Shown piece after piece: positions 21,629-33,649 of a stretch of DNA of 64,000 bases. Below the pieces are notes generated by a model. That model was given only the letters and a program-made list of their open reading frames with translations, was not told the DNA's origin and searched no databases. Location: contig CM066727.1 of the NCBI GenBank assembly GCA_033961575.1, positions 148,351,434 through 148,415,433 of the forward strand, in the 5' to 3' direction. Position numbers and translations under genes: made by a program. Origin of the DNA: Aselliscus stoliczkanus. Taxonomy: Eukaryota > Chordata > Mammalia > Chiroptera > Hipposideridae. Position 1 is the stretch's first letter, and the number at the start of each line of letters is the position of its first letter.

Positions 21629-22164
21629 ATGATCCCTTAAGACTTTTCTAGTTCTAACATTCTAGGATTCTACTCATGCCTTCAGCCTAAAATGTCTTTT
21701 AGTTCAAGTCTCCAAGTTCTGCAAAAGTCATTAGTGACCTAATGATTATCTTAATAAATATTAAATGCTTATATCAATGTAGGTATTTTCATTAATCTCA
21801 CAGTATTGTTAATAATAACCTCCGTACTGTTATTAGGTGAGCTTAACTAGACATAGAACAAAGTCTTTCCACGTAGTAAATGAATTTTATAATATATCTC
21901 TATAGCCAAATACATTCTCATTAAATGATTGTTTTAGGGGTTCTGTTGAGTGCATAATGCAACAAGAAAAAACAGAGAGAGCTATAATTGTTCCAGCTTT
22001 ATTGGTTTCTGCTATTTGGGCTTGGATAGCCCCTCTAATCTACCCCACACAATTTGGCACAGAGATATGTGCCATTTTGTAGTGCTTGCTACTTATGTCA
22101 TTTGCATTAGTCTTGTACCCCAAGCTGGACACTTAGCACCTTGGGGCAACTTGTTCTTTTCAAA
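21629..22164. other. Gene-free stretch
   Basis: Nothing recognised; AT-rich with no supported ORF. Confidence 0.4.
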
Positions 22165-22290
22165 TCAAAAAAGCATAGAATTAAAGAGCTTGAAGAGACA
22201 TTAGCCATCATAACCAAACCTTCTCACTTCACAGATGAATAAACTGAGACCTAGACCAAACAAATAACTGATCTTACTTCTCTTTAACTG
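22165..22290 (-). mobile_element. MIR-family fragment
   Basis: 'acttcacagatgaataaact' and 'gagacctagaccaaacaaat' are the reverse complement of the MIR 3' core ('...ctcatctgtaaaat'). Short and diverged. Confidence 0.55.
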
Positions 22291-23292
22291 TCATGGCACA
22301 TATCAAGTGCTTGATTCAGATTTCTTTTTGGCAAGGACTTGAAAACGATTTAAAAAGAAATTATAAAAGTAATTAAGGAGGAAATGAAAATTTCCTGGGC
22401 CCTGACTGGAAAGGCTTTTGGTGGAATGTTCTAGAAAACAACCTAACATCTACGTTTTCATGTATTTCTAACACAACTTTTCTTAACATGTATTTTATGG
22501 AGCACCAACTCCAAAAGACACTCCAAGAAAACACAGTCCTATAGTTAAACAAGTTTGGAAAAGGCCTCATATGGTGCACTCTTGGAGAACCACATGCATA
22601 TCAGCATAGCAAGGCTCTGAGAAGCTTTGCAGTAAATGCACCTGATTAACACCAAGATGCACAAACATTTGGAAATAAAACAAATTTTTTTTCATAGAAC
22701 ATCTACCAACATTTGAGGAAAAAGAATAAAATAATATTTCTTAGAAATAACTTGAGAAAAAAAATCTGACCCCAGTCCAATTCTACCTAAGACTATTTTG
22801 CAAAACAATTTTGCATGTTTAACCATGTATTTCTTCCACTGTGTGCCACAAATCTGAGGAGAAAAGAGGCTATCTTTCTCTTTGTAGAAACCATTTTACA
22901 TTATGAGTTTCCATCCCTCCATTTATGGTGAGTTACCGGCCTCCTGTATACACCAGGTGCAGACTCTAGGAGGAATTTTTCCTTGCTCTGGGATTTCCAT
23001 CTGAGAGTGGAAGGTAAAGGAATTTACCTAGGAAATTTTTCCTCTCCTGTTTTAGTGGTATTTGTAGAAGAGAAAGAATTATGCAAGCAACATTTTGTGT
23101 GCTATAATCCTTGGGATCTTTTTTAAATATGGTAAACCTTGGACCTAATTACTAATTGAATTTGGTATAGTAACTACAAGCCTACTCATCAATTATCAGG
23201 GGAAAATGGTTTGAAAAAACTAATTCATTTCTAAAGTTTAACTGACCATTTTAACACTTTGAGGCTGATGCTTCTAATTTTGTCTACTTACC

Positions 23293-23296
<4 letters not shown>
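22291..23296. other. Gene-free stretch
   Basis: No named repeat recognised. The 68-codon minus-strand frame at 22373-22579 has no domain features. Confidence 0.4.
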
Positions 23297-23325
<29 letters not shown>

Positions 23326-23347
23326 TATTTATTTATTTATTTATTTA
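23297..23347. repeat. Compound (TTTC)n-(TTTA)n microsatellite
   Basis: About eight TTTC units pass directly into about five TTTA units. The switch in unit suggests an old T-rich tail that expanded. Confidence 0.95.
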
Positions 23348-23624
23348 GAAATTCATTATTTTGGCCCATGTTAGAAATAAGCCCAACCTATGTCTTATGT
23401 TCCTTCAGGAGATGCAAGCCTGTATTCTCCCTAAGTGTGACCTTCCTTCCTGCCAGGCCTGAACTTCCAACCTAGTATCACCTACTAACCCAGGGTACAC
23501 TGAGTCTAAACTAAATCACTCTGTATATCTCTTCTTTAGGCCTCTGATTCTGTGATTCCTTCAAAATTATTCTTTTCTCTCAGAAAATAAAAAGTCCAAA
23601 GCTACTTCAGCCTTCAAATCAGAA

Positions 23625-24545
23625 CCATCCAAGATGGTGGTGGCATCCACGATGCCTCATCCCAGGAACACATCAAAATTACAACTGAATTATAGAACAA
23701 TTAACCTGGAGAGCCACCTGAAGTCTGGCTAAACAGAAGTTTTATAACTAAGGATATAAAGAAAAAGCCGCAAAAAAAAAGAAAAAGAAAAAGCTGCATT
23801 TAAACTGGTAGGAGGATGCGGGGGAGGAGTGGGGTGGTGAATTGGGGGTGGGGGAGTTGTCACTTTGAGGGGTAAAATGTATAACTATTGCACTGTGTTG
23901 TACACCTGAAACTAATTAAAAATAAATTAATTAATTAATTTAAAAAATAATTTAAAAAAATAAATAAACTGGTAGAAGGGGCAGAGACGCAAAAACAGTT
24001 TGGCCCCAAACCTCCGAATGGTGAGTGAAAACTAGGAGAGCTATCTTGGCCATGACATTTCCCCACAGAGGAGCAAAAAACACCAGCCACACCAGCTCCC
24101 CAGCCAGGAGTACTGGTTCAGGGAAGAGGAGCCCCACAAAATCTGGTTATGAAAAACAGTGGGGATTCTGACCATCTGAGTGGGACAGAAGGCTGCAGGA
24201 AACCCTTCGTAAAAGGCCCATACACATATTCACTCACTCACAGGTACTCACCCTGGGTTCTGGCAGAGGGATGGTATTCTGGGGGTGTCAGAAACATGCA
24301 GGGGGCAGACTGAGGAGTATGGCCTCAGAAGGAGGCCTGGAGGACAGTCAGCATTTTTCCTGTGTGGGGTTCTCCTCCCTTGCAGCTGGCAGGCAGGCAC
24401 CATCTTTCCTGTGTTGAGCCCACCCTTTACACTTATAGCCAAATCTGAATCTGATTGGCCTGGTGAGCTCTGAAGCTCCATCTGCTGACTCACTGAGACC
24501 CCACCACACCCAACTCTACCGCAGGAGGCTTTATCAGCAGCTGAA
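23625..24545 (+). mobile_element. L1 5' UTR fragment
   Basis: Opens 'atccaagatggtggtggcat', like the 'aagatgg' start of the L1 at 2861. It shares a run of phrases with that L1's 5' UTR: 'cacatcaaaattacaact', 'cacctgaagtctggct', 'aaactggtaggagg', 'gaaaaacagtggggattctg'. It stops near 24545 with no ORF1 following, so only the promoter end of this copy is present. An L1 tail lies inside it. Confidence 0.75.
23816..23964 (+). mobile_element. Short L1 3' tail inserted into L1 5' UTR
   Basis: A 149-bp 5'-truncated L1 tail containing 'gtaaaatgtataactattgc' and 'tgtgttgtacacctgaaac', ending in an A/T-rich tail. The 15-bp words 'taaactggtaggagg' (23801-23815) and 'taaactggtagaagg' (23965-23979) flank it, one mismatch, giving a clear TSD. 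Confidence 0.8.
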
Positions 24546-24854
24546 ACTTACTTTATGATACTAGTTTGCTACTGCCAGTTAGCCTTTTTATCAAATACCT
24601 AACAGAAGCTTGTTTTCAATGAAGAGGTTTTGTTTGTTGGTTGGTTTATCTGTTATCACTCAATTTTTTCACAGCTTCAAATGACCATCATCTTCACATT
24701 CATTCGAGAAATTAGTGCATGTTCATGGTCACGTCAAAATACTTAGGGTTTTTTTGTTATATAGTCTTCAAAATCTGTACTCTGAACCACAGATCCAAAA
24801 AGCTATTAACATGTCATAGAATGTTTGCATTGGAAGTCATGTTAGACATTAGTA
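24546..24854. other. Gene-free stretch
   Basis: Nothing recognised between the L1 fragment and the MIR. Confidence 0.4.
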
Positions 24855-25000
24855 GTCAACCTCAGTTTACAGATTAAAACATGAGACCTAGAGAAATCCA
24901 GTGATCTGCCCAAGGTTAAATGGTTAATTAGTAGCTGAAGTGGGTGTAGAAACCAGCTCTCTTGAGTCCCACTCTGATGCCCTTACTTTTATATCATTCT
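24855..25000 (-). mobile_element. MIR-family SINE fragment
   Basis: 'cctcagtttacagattaaaa', 'gatctgcccaaggttaaatg', 'aaaccagctctcttgagtcc' and 'cactctgatgcccttactt' match the reverse complement of a MIR in order. Confidence 0.7.
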
Positions 25001-25479
25001 AACAATACACACATAGTATAAAATTGTTTCATCTTCTCAGGAACAACATGAAATAACCAAGAAAGGCAAATTCAAACAAATTTGGGGCTAGGTTAAGTCA
25101 GTGGATAATTGACCATGATCTAATGACAGGTGAACTCTTTCAAGTCAGGCCAGTATGCTGACTAAACTTTCACTCCCACATATTAAATAGGACTGAAACA
25201 TTGATGTTCTTCCAAAAAAGTAATTTTCTCCGTCTCAGAATGGCCACAATAATATCTTTCCAATTAAAAATAGAATCCACTCAACTGGCACCCTGCTAAA
25301 GAGCAAATTGATTTAATTAAGGCAAGAAAATACCAGTATCATCATGGATGTCAAATGATAAAAGTAACAAATTACCAGAATATTTTTTTGAGAGAAGAAA
25401 ATGTTCGTTTATGAACCACAGGTAACTTGGCCTACAAGCTTGGTCACAATACTAATGAAGCAAGTTGGTGTTTCAAACA
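25001..25479. other. Gene-free stretch
   Basis: Nothing recognised; AT-rich. Confidence 0.4.
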
Positions 25480-27020
25480 CCCCAGAGACTTCCACTGCTG
25501 GCCAAGACTGGGTAGCGGGATTAGATTTACCTTCCCACTTAAAACAACCCCCCAAATGGACAACTATATGAAATAATGGTTTTCAAGACATAGCACACAA
25601 GCAAAAAAAACAGTGATCCCTGAAAAGCAGAAAGCAAATAAGGTGAACCCTACAATTGCTCCAGCTTACTGCCTTGAAAGTTTCCATGACACAACACAGA
25701 GAGGGGGGAATCTGAAAGTGCCCAACAGACCATCTGAGACAAGGAAATAGACCTGAGAGTAAGGAGAGACCAGGACAGTTAGAATTCACAGGGTACAGTA
25801 TTGGAGAAGAGAGAGATGCACTGAGACATAGATTCAGATAGCTGAAGGGGGTCTCCCCCAAGTATTAAGCTGAGTACTGATCAGTGCATATGTGTGGAGA
25901 AACTACCTGAGAGACAGGGGAAAGACCACCTGAAAAGATTAAAGGTAATGATGTCCAGTTGTTCCCACCAAACAGGCTGGAAGAGCTTATGATTCATGGG
26001 GCACTGGATAGAATACACAGATGTGATATGTATCAACAATGAGAAATAATTAGCCCTAGATGAAATGCTGCTTTGCCCCTTAATATAAACCTTAAAAGCA
26101 AGACCCAAAAAGATCAAATGTTTTCAAATAACTTAACTGTGCCTATAAACAAAGCTCAAGAATATTTATAGCAATACAAAAATATTCAGCATGTAGCAAG
26201 GTAAAATTCACAATGTCTTCTATCCAATCAGAAAATTATCACACATGCAAATAATCAGGAAAATACAAACAAAAGTGAGGAGGTAAACCAAATCAGAATT
26301 GACACAGATATCAGAATTAGCAGACTGACATTAAAGCAGTTATCATAACTGTATTCCATGTGTTCAAAATGTTAAATAGAGGCATAGAAATATAAAAAGA
26401 CACAAATGGAACTTCTATACATTCATACAACAATGTCTGAAATGAAAACTAAAATGGATGGAATTAATGGTAAATTAGAGATAACAGAAGAAAAGATTTG
26501 GTAAACTTTAAAACAACGGAATAGAAACTATCTAAAATAAAACATAGAGAGAAAAGTAAATTTTTAAAAAAATAAACACAGCATCAGAGAGCTGTGGGAA
26601 AGCTTCAAGTGAGCCCCTCAAGGGGAAACAGAGTACAGAAAAAATATTTAAAGAAATAATGAACATTTTTCTCCAAATCTGATGAAAATACCAACTCACA
26701 GATCCAAGAAGCTCAATGAATCCAAAACATAAGAAATATGAAGAAAACTATATCGAATTGCTCAAAACTGGTGATAAAGAGAAAAAAATCTTAAAATCAG
26801 AGAAAAAAGACCCATTAGATAGAGGGGAACAAAGATAAAGATAACAGCAGATTTTTCTTTGAAATAATATAAGCAAGAAGTCAGTGAAGCAACACCTAAA
26901 ACACTAAAAAAAGAAACTTTCAAACTAGATTCTATACCCAACAAGAATACATTATTTTTAATCAAAGCCAGAATAAACTGGATTTCATAAAAATTAAAAC
27001 TTATGCTCTTCAAAAGATAC
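25480..27020 (+). mobile_element. Old L1M/HAL1-type LINE, 5' UTR and ORF1 region
   Basis: Text typical of old L1M/HAL1 ORF1: 'ccaatcagaaaattatcaca', 'gacattaaagcagttatcat', 'catcagagagctgtgggaaa', 'gaaataatgaacatttttct', 'gatccaagaagctcaatgaa'. No open ORF1 remains. It joins ORF2-end text at about 27020 without the intervening ORF2, which fits either HAL1 structure or a deletion. Confidence 0.65.
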
Positions 27021-27406
27021 TGTAAAAGGTATGAAAGACAAGCTACAGATTGGGAATAAATATTTGTAAACTAGATATTAGATAAAAATGGTTTTTATCT
27101 AGCATATATAATGAACCCTCAAAACTCAACTCTAAGAAAATAAACAAGCCAATTTTTTTAAATTGGCAAAATATTTGAAGAGACACTTCACCAAAGAAGA
27201 TATACATCTGTATATCAAGTAAACACATGAAAAGATATTTAACATAATTATATTACCTCCTGAATGGCTAAACTTTTAAAGGGAGACTATAGCAAGTGTT
27301 CACAAGGATATGGAGGAACTAGAACTCTCTTACACTGCTACTGGGGATGTAAAATGGTACAACAATTTAAGAAACAGTTTGGCAATTTCTTAAAAATTGT
27401 ATGTAC

Positions 27407-27510
27407 CAGGGCCGGCTGAGTGGCACAGTGGTTAAGCGCTGGCTTGGGAAGCCAGCGGCCCCGGTTCGGTCCCACATATGAGGGCCAGTGACACTGCCCT
27501 CAAAAAAAAA
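27407..27510 (+). mobile_element. Short tRNA-derived SINE, near-consensus copy
   Basis: Begins 'agggccggctgagtggcaca' and ends 'ctgccctc' plus A tail. The words 'aaaattgtatgtacc' before and 'aaaattgtatgtgcc' after form a TSD with one mismatch. This copy shows the family well: tRNA-like head, a short 'cacatatgagggccagtg' linker, then A tail, with no AATAAA or TCTTT motif. Confidence 0.94.
27421..27473 (+). promoter_or_regulatory. Internal RNA polymerase III A and B boxes of the SINE
   Basis: A box 'tggcacagtgg' at 27421-27431 and B box 'ggttcggtccc' at 27463-27473 fit the tRNA-gene consensus closely, with about 30 bp between them. The 'agtgg...gttaagcgctggc' stretch resembles a tRNA D arm and anticodon region. 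Present in each full-length SINE copy of the window; only this one is annotated. Activity is unknown. Confidence 0.75.
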
Positions 27511-28084
27511 AAAATTGTATGTGCCATATAACGCAGCCATTCTACCCCTATGTATTTACCCCAGAAAAATTAAAGTGACAAACACTTGTACATGAATGTT
27601 CCTAGAAGCTTTATTTGTAATAGCCAAAGACTAAAAACAACCTAAATGTCCATCAGCAGGTAATTGGATAAACTAATTGTGGTACATCCATACAATGGAA
27701 TACTATTCAGCAATAAAAATAATGAGCTATTTATAAACTCTACAACATAATGAGTCTCAAAATAATTATACTGAATAAAAGAATCCAGACCAGTCCCCAC
27801 CCCCCAAAAAAAGGTGCACATTGTATTATTCCATTTGTGTAAAATTCTAGATAATACAAACTAATCTGTAGTGACAGAAAGTATATCACTGGCTTCTTGG
27901 GGTGGAGCTCAGAAAGGGATGGTGGGGAAAGATTACAAAGGAGCACAGAGAAATTTTAGGGGAGGTGGATGTGTTCATTATTTTGACTGCAGTGTTAGTT
28001 TCCTTGGTATAATGATATGTCAAGAAATCATACTATATACTTTTGAAGCATTCAGTTTAGTATATATCAATTTATAAAGCTTTT

Positions 28085-28160
28085 TAGACAGAAAGAGAGA
28101 GAAGAAAAAAGGGGGAGGGGTGGGGGGAGGGGAGGAGGGAGGAAGAAGACAAAGACACTC
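28085..28160. repeat. GA-rich low-complexity tract
   Basis: Purine-only for most of its length, with G runs ('gggggaggggtggggggagg') that fit a G-quadruplex pattern. No gene nearby to regulate. Confidence 0.85.
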
Positions 28161-29084
28161 CCAATGATGTCACTCTGTTTCCTGAATACTGCATTTGATG
28201 TCCACTATTTCTAATAAATGTATTTGGTATAAATACAGCTCAGAACTATTATGGTATTTTTTCACTGTTATCTTCTTAAATATTTGAAAACTAATATCTA
28301 TTTACACAATGAATTTAGAAAGAGAACCTGTGATTACCTAACCAGTTTCTAATGATCTCCTTTTATTTGGTGCAGAACAATTAACTAAATTGTACTGGAG
28401 ACTTGCTGAGCTCACAACTTAATCTATTACTTCCTGGCAGAAAACTGGAATTGTGCCCATATGGTCTAACATCCTACTGCACCTTTCTCTTCCCCAAGAG
28501 TCCTTTAACATTTCATAGTTTCTCTGTGCAAGAGAATATTAATTCGCCAACCAGGAAACCACCTCTCACCACAGGACCACAAGAGACCATCCAAGACCAG
28601 GGACAACATCACCATCTGTGTCAGAACCAGGCTCACCAGTCCTGGCAACCCATGCCTATTTTATGTACAAGAGGCAGATGGCCATGAGGCAGAGAAAGGA
28701 GAGAAATCTATAAATTATCAACTTTGAGACTAAAAAGATGAATGATGACAATTTAACCTAAATTGACATTTAACCTAAAACTGCATGGATCTTTTTGCAG
28801 TTCAGTGTTTTCCCTCCTTTCTCCCAAAGTATCTGAAGTAAAAGTCTCTTCAATTACGCATTTTGCTAGAATTTAACTACTTAACACTTCTCAAGGAAAC
28901 AATTTGTGAAAACAATTAAAGTAATTTTTCTAAGTTCAAATACCTACAAAATTAACTGTTGTCTTAATTAAGAAAGCAATTGCTGTGGTTTTCAATTTAC
29001 TAATCAGCTTCCAAATTCCAAAAGTTTTACTTGGTCACTCATAGTTTGAAATTGAGAATTTATTGCCTGTGAAAGCAGTGCTGT
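28161..29084. other. Gene-free stretch
   Basis: No family recognised. The 94-codon frame at 28403-28687 has no recognisable domain and ends without any exon-like signal. Confidence 0.4.
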
Positions 29085-29270
29085 TACTTATTGATTCATT
29101 CAGCAAACTTTTAAAGGGCTGCCTATATTATTGAAGCCCTTGGGGATTCAGAGGTTTCCTATACACAAAGAGCTTTTATTTTAGTAGAGAAGTACTGATG
29201 TGAAAAAAGTAAAATAAAATAATAAATACACATATAATATATATTGATATGTGGTAAGTACTATGAATAC
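29085..29270 (-). mobile_element. L2-like fragment, reverse orientation
   Basis: 'ttgattcattcagcaaactt' followed by 'aaagagcttttattttagta' resembles the reversed L2 terminus and the sequence that usually follows it. Weak. Confidence 0.4.
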
Positions 29271-29277
29271 CATTTGG

Positions 29278-29402
29278 AGTAGTGTCTCTTAAAATTTGGC
29301 CCATGAGCCACTAGCATCCCAATTCCCTAGAACTTGTTTAAAATGCAGATCCTTGAGCCTTTCTCTAGCTATCCTGAACCCAGATCTCTGGCAGTTATTT
29401 AT
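29278..29402 (+). mobile_element. MER5A-type hAT MITE fragment
   Basis: 'tctcttaaaatttggcccat', 'gagccactagcatcccaatt', 'agaacttgtttaaaatgcag' and 'ctgaacccagatctctggca' follow the left half of MER5A. The left terminus is decayed and the right half is missing. Confidence 0.6.
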
Positions 29403-29579
29403 ATAACCAATAAAGTTTCAGGGAAATGGTATAAATGGTGCATGCAACATACTATAGAAATTTCAAAAAGGAAAAATCTCTTTCAGCTGCTATGGTCAGG
29501 GAAAGGCTTAGCAATTCAGAATTGATGAATAGGATTTCATAACATGGAAACTGAAACTCAAAGCATTCCATGCAAATTG

Positions 29580-31235
29580 GAATGTCATTCCATCACTTAG
29601 GAATGACAATAAGGAACTCTAAAAACCCACTCCTCCCATAAAAGTAATGAGAGTACTAACAAAAACACTAGCAAAAAATCTTTTCCATAACTCTAGAAAT
29701 TAGTCAAAGGCTTGTAACAATCCAAGAAGTGTTTATTCAAAAATAGTAGCTGAATCTCCATAAGAAACAGGGAGCTTTGTGGTGTTTTAAGTTGCCCTAT
29801 TCCCATCACCCTATCACAAACTCGGTAGTAATCTTGAAAACCAACAGCCTTGCAATCACAATAGCCAGAAAAACCATCAATTTAACAACTACCAGAGGAT
29901 GTACCACACATTTAAGGTTCCCCAAAAGCCTGTCCCTCTATTTAATCTACCTGGCAGTTACCTGAAAACCGTCACTTCTAAACCCTCACAGCTCATCTTT
30001 ACTTGACCTAACTCAGAGCTCATTCAGTGAAAACAGCTTTCACCCTTGGGGCATTGGTCAAAAACAATCAGCATCGATGTTTAATATTACAGCTCCCTGA
30101 GGCAGCAATAACATTTGGGACAAATGAGAAGAAAACCAAAAAAAAACTTAAAAGGAAAAGCTGGGGAATGAGATGTCCACAGCGGGCTTTGAAATGTTGT
30201 GACCTATTTCTGGATATCAAAAGGCCATATGCAAAGCTATGTACATTCCTCATCTCTGGTTGACCATGAAGCACTGGTCAAGGGAAGTGATGGCTAAGGT
30301 AAGCTGTAATCGCCTCTACAGCACTGAAGACATTCTCCAATACACATACACAGAATCCCTCAGCAAAGACTGATAGATTTATTAGTGCAAGGCATTTAAG
30401 GACACCCCTGTCCAATCATTAGCTGACCACTAAGCTAACTGGGCAAAGATTTCATGAATACAAAGTTTACAGAATTAGCTCAGGAAAGTCACTAAACAAA
30501 CAGCAACAACAAATCCAGGTGACGGTGGAATCTGACTTTCAGAATTCCTATTATATTATTTTAAGTGTCCCAATTTTAAGAAAAACTATGAGACATTCAA
30601 AAAACAGGAAGTAAGGCTCATGGGGCAGAGAAAGGGAGCAGTCAATACCAACAGCCCTTGAGGAAGCCAGATGCTGGTCTTACTAGACAAAACTTTAAAG
30701 TAGCTTTTATAAAGATATTCAAAGAACTAAAGGAACCTATGTCTAAAAAACTAAGGAAAAGTAAAAGAACAATGTCTTGCCAAATAGAAAAATCAATAAA
30801 GAGACAGAAATTATTTTTTTTAAAAATAGAAATTCTTGAATTGAAAAGTACAATAACTGAAATGAAAATTTCAGAAGAGGGCTTAACAGCATATTTGAGT
30901 CGACAGAAAAAGGAATCAGTTAACTTGAAAACAGGTCAATTAAAATTACCTAGTCTGAGGAACAAAAATAGAAATGAATAAAGAAAAATGAACAGAGCTC
31001 CAGAAATTTAGGGGATGCTATCAAACATACCAAATACACATAATAGGATTCTCAGAAGGAGAAAAGAGAGAAAAAGGAGCAGAAAGAATATTTGAAGAAA
31101 TAATGGCTGAAAACTTCCCAAATTTGATGAAAAAATATTAATCACATCCAAGAAGCTTAACAAACTTCTAGTAGGATAAATCAAAGATATCCATACCAAG
31201 ACACTTTATAATCAAACTATTGAAGGCCAAAGTAT
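29580..31235 (+). mobile_element. Old L1M/HAL1-type LINE, 5' UTR and ORF1
   Basis: The 5' part contains 'agtaatgagagtactaacaa' and 'aaccaacagccttgcaatca'. The ORF1 part has 'caaaactttaaagtagcttt', 'agaaattcttgaattgaaaa', 'gaaataatggctgaaaactt' and 'acaccaagacactttataat'-like text near 31195. Frames are broken throughout; the longest (30658-30981, 107 codons) is a coiled-coil, lysine-rich piece of ORF1. Confidence 0.6.
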
Positions 31236-31259
31236 TTCATGAAGAACAGGATACAGTAA

Positions 31260-32060
31260 AGGGTCTGGATTAGATATGCACAGAGTTCTGGGAAAAGTAG
31301 GAAGAGATATAGTTTTAAAAATTGGTTGGCTACCAAAACAGTTCCAGCTTGAAATGATAAAGACCTGAACTAGAATAGCAGCATTGAAAATGGAAAGGAA
31401 GGATAAAGTGAAACATTATAAATAGATCTGGAGATTGATACCATGAGCAGTATGTATGGGAAGCATTCAGAAATGACCCCAAATTTTCAAATATCAGTCA
31501 TTGCACAATGGCAGCTCCAGTGGCAAAAGTAGGGAAATCAGGAATACTTGGTTAGAAAAGGAAGGAAAAATATGAAGAGTCTGATTTAGAATATATGGAG
31601 CTTGAAGCCCTGAACATGCAAGTAGAAACCACCAGTAAGGGGTTGAAAATGGAGGACTGAGAGAGATTTAAGGAAAGGTTGCATTCCTGGTTCAGTCCTA
31701 CTGTCCTGGAATCCCATCCACTATAGCTTATCTTCTAGACAATAGTGTCCAAGTCTGGGCAATAAATTGTACACCCCCCTATCACTGAGAGAGAAGGAAA
31801 TAAGACTAGGGAAGAGCTCAAGGGCTGGACATTGGGCAATGCCCATGGATGGGTAAGAGGAGAAGGAGTAAAAGCCAGTTGTGGAAACAGGAAAGCATAA
31901 TCAGAGAAGTAGGAAAGTACTCAGGAGAGAAGAAGGAACATGACTGAGGAAAGATGGCCAGCTTTGAAGTGGTCTTCAGAGACTCCAGGAGGGCAGATTC
32001 CATCAAGTTGTGGATTATTAAAGACCCATATTTCTTTTTAATTGTAGAATTCAGCAAAGT
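31260..32060. other. Probable old repeat, unassigned
   Basis: Purine-rich phrases ('ggagcttgaagccctgaac', 'tgaggaaagatggccagctt', 'gagactccaggagggcag') resemble part of the same ancient repeat noted at 19465 and 39590, but I cannot show this by eye with confidence. No coding signal. Confidence 0.3.
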
Positions 32061-32379
32061 AACAAGCTAGAAAACAGTTTGTTTTTTTAACACTAAGCAT
32101 GTTTGCTGGCTGCTAGAAGATAAAAGTAAAAGCTAAGATAATAAAAAGAGTGAGTTCTCATAGGTCATGACTAGAAGTAGGGAAATAGTAGAGATGAGAA
32201 TTAAATCATATAAATCATTAACTTTGGAAAGTCAAGGATCTTTTCTTAAAAATGGATAAAGGCATAAAATGTTTAGAACAATGAGAGGTTGTGGTGACAG
32301 ATAAAAAGAAGAGAAAATGAAGGTGTTGTCACTCCCTAATATCATGGATGGCCTTTGTTTATCTAGTATAGTTGTGCCA

Positions 32380-32595
32380 GCCCACTTGGATTCAAATCCT
32401 AGCTCTATCACCGTTCTCTTATTTTAGACAATTTATTTGACTTCTCTGTGTTTCCATTTCTTCATCAGTAAAATAAGGATAATAATATATCATTATCATG
32501 AGGTTTAGTTTCTACAAATGAAAAAGCTTACAATAGAGTCTCATACATAATATGCACTCAATTGTTATTATTTACATAGTATTGTTTGTAGCCAC
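32380..32595 (+). mobile_element. MIR SINE
   Basis: 'ttggattcaaatcctagctc', 'tgacttctctgtgtttccat', 'ttcatcagtaaaataaggat', 'aataatatatcattatcatg' and 'tatgcactcaattgttatta' follow MIR from head to tail. Confidence 0.78.
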
Positions 32596-32982
32596 ACTGT
32601 TTTGCATGATCACTGGAAATCTCTAAATGTTCCATGAATGAATGAAGTCAAAATCAAGGTAATCTTCTGAGAGTTAAGATGTCAGGATGTTGTTGAAGAA
32701 TAAACATCAAGAAAATGAGAATTCTAGAATTTTACAGGCGAAATTAAAGTGCCTAATAACTGAGGTCCAGGTTAATGGGGAGGCTCCTGAAGCCAAAAGG
32801 AAGCAGATGGTGATTGGAAGTGATAAGGATGAAGAGAAGGTTGTGAAGGGAAGAACAGAGCAAGCTAAATGATTAACTCTTCAACATTCCCACATAAAGA
32901 AATGCCCTTATTCCCTTCATGCCTGGAAGACCACATTAGGAAAGCCCATTACAAAAAAAACCATTAGCCAGTTATGCATAGG

Positions 32983-33017
32983 AAGAGGGGAAGGGGAAGG
33001 GGGAGGGGGAAGGGGGA
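32983..33017 (+). other. G-quadruplex-type motif
   Basis: Six runs of four or five G separated by AA or A ('ggggaaggggaagggggagg' and continuing). This is more than enough to meet the usual G4 pattern with very short loops. It lies about 85 bp before the (CT)n tract. Confidence 0.7.
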
Positions 33018-33095
33018 CCCAGAGGAAGATGGAAAACATCTTAGTTTTCCCATATTGTCATCCTTCAGTTAATTCAGTCCGCGTCGGATAAACAT

Positions 33096-33100
<5 letters not shown>

Positions 33101-33166
<66 letters not shown>
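33101..33166. repeat. (CT)n microsatellite
   Basis: About 32 uninterrupted CT units followed by pyrimidine-rich sequence to about 33240. The minus-strand Arg-Glu repeat frames across it are artefacts. Confidence 0.97.
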
Positions 33167-33649
33167 TTCTCCCTTTCCCCTCTCCCCTCCCACCATGTGC
33201 CCCCCCATTTCCTTGATCCTTTTCTATTTCCTTTCCCTCCTCCCAAGTCCAAACTCCATCCAAGAGAGGCAATGTTTCTGTGTAAAGAGGCTTTAGGGCC
33301 TCCAAATCTTTCTCAAGTTAACAGTGACCACCTTTTAGAGCATACTTTTGACTTATTATATTATACTAACAAAATTTCTACTTCTTTATTCCAATTTACA
33401 AAAGATGCCTTCCATACCTGAGATGGAAGAAGAAATAGAAACTATCAAAGGCAAAGAAAATCCTGTCCTGCCAGGTAACCATATTAAGCACAAAGATTGT
33501 CCCAGCCTCTAGAACACTGTCTAAAAATGTCAGTTCCCTAATATATGCTGGGTGGATGAATAAATGAATACAAACTCTAAAGTAAAACATGGCTGACCTG
33601 AATAGCAATGACGGTTGGCATTTATGATAGTCTCTCTGAGCCTTTTGTT

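Larger units (their letters stand above)
27020..28080 (+). mobile_element. Old L1M, ORF2 C-terminus and 3' UTR
   Basis: 'gaccttatg'-type text is replaced by 'aaaacttatgctcttcaaaa', then 'gagacacttcaccaaagaag', 'ctactggggatgtaaaatgg', 'aacaacctaaatgtccatca' and 'gtggtacatccatacaatgg', all in L1 order. The 3' UTR includes 'tcactggcttcttggggtgg'. A short SINE sits at 27407-27510. Confidence 0.75.

Noticed and set aside
33058..33305. Arg-Glu repeat proteins
   Set aside because: Produced by the minus-strand reading of (CT)n.
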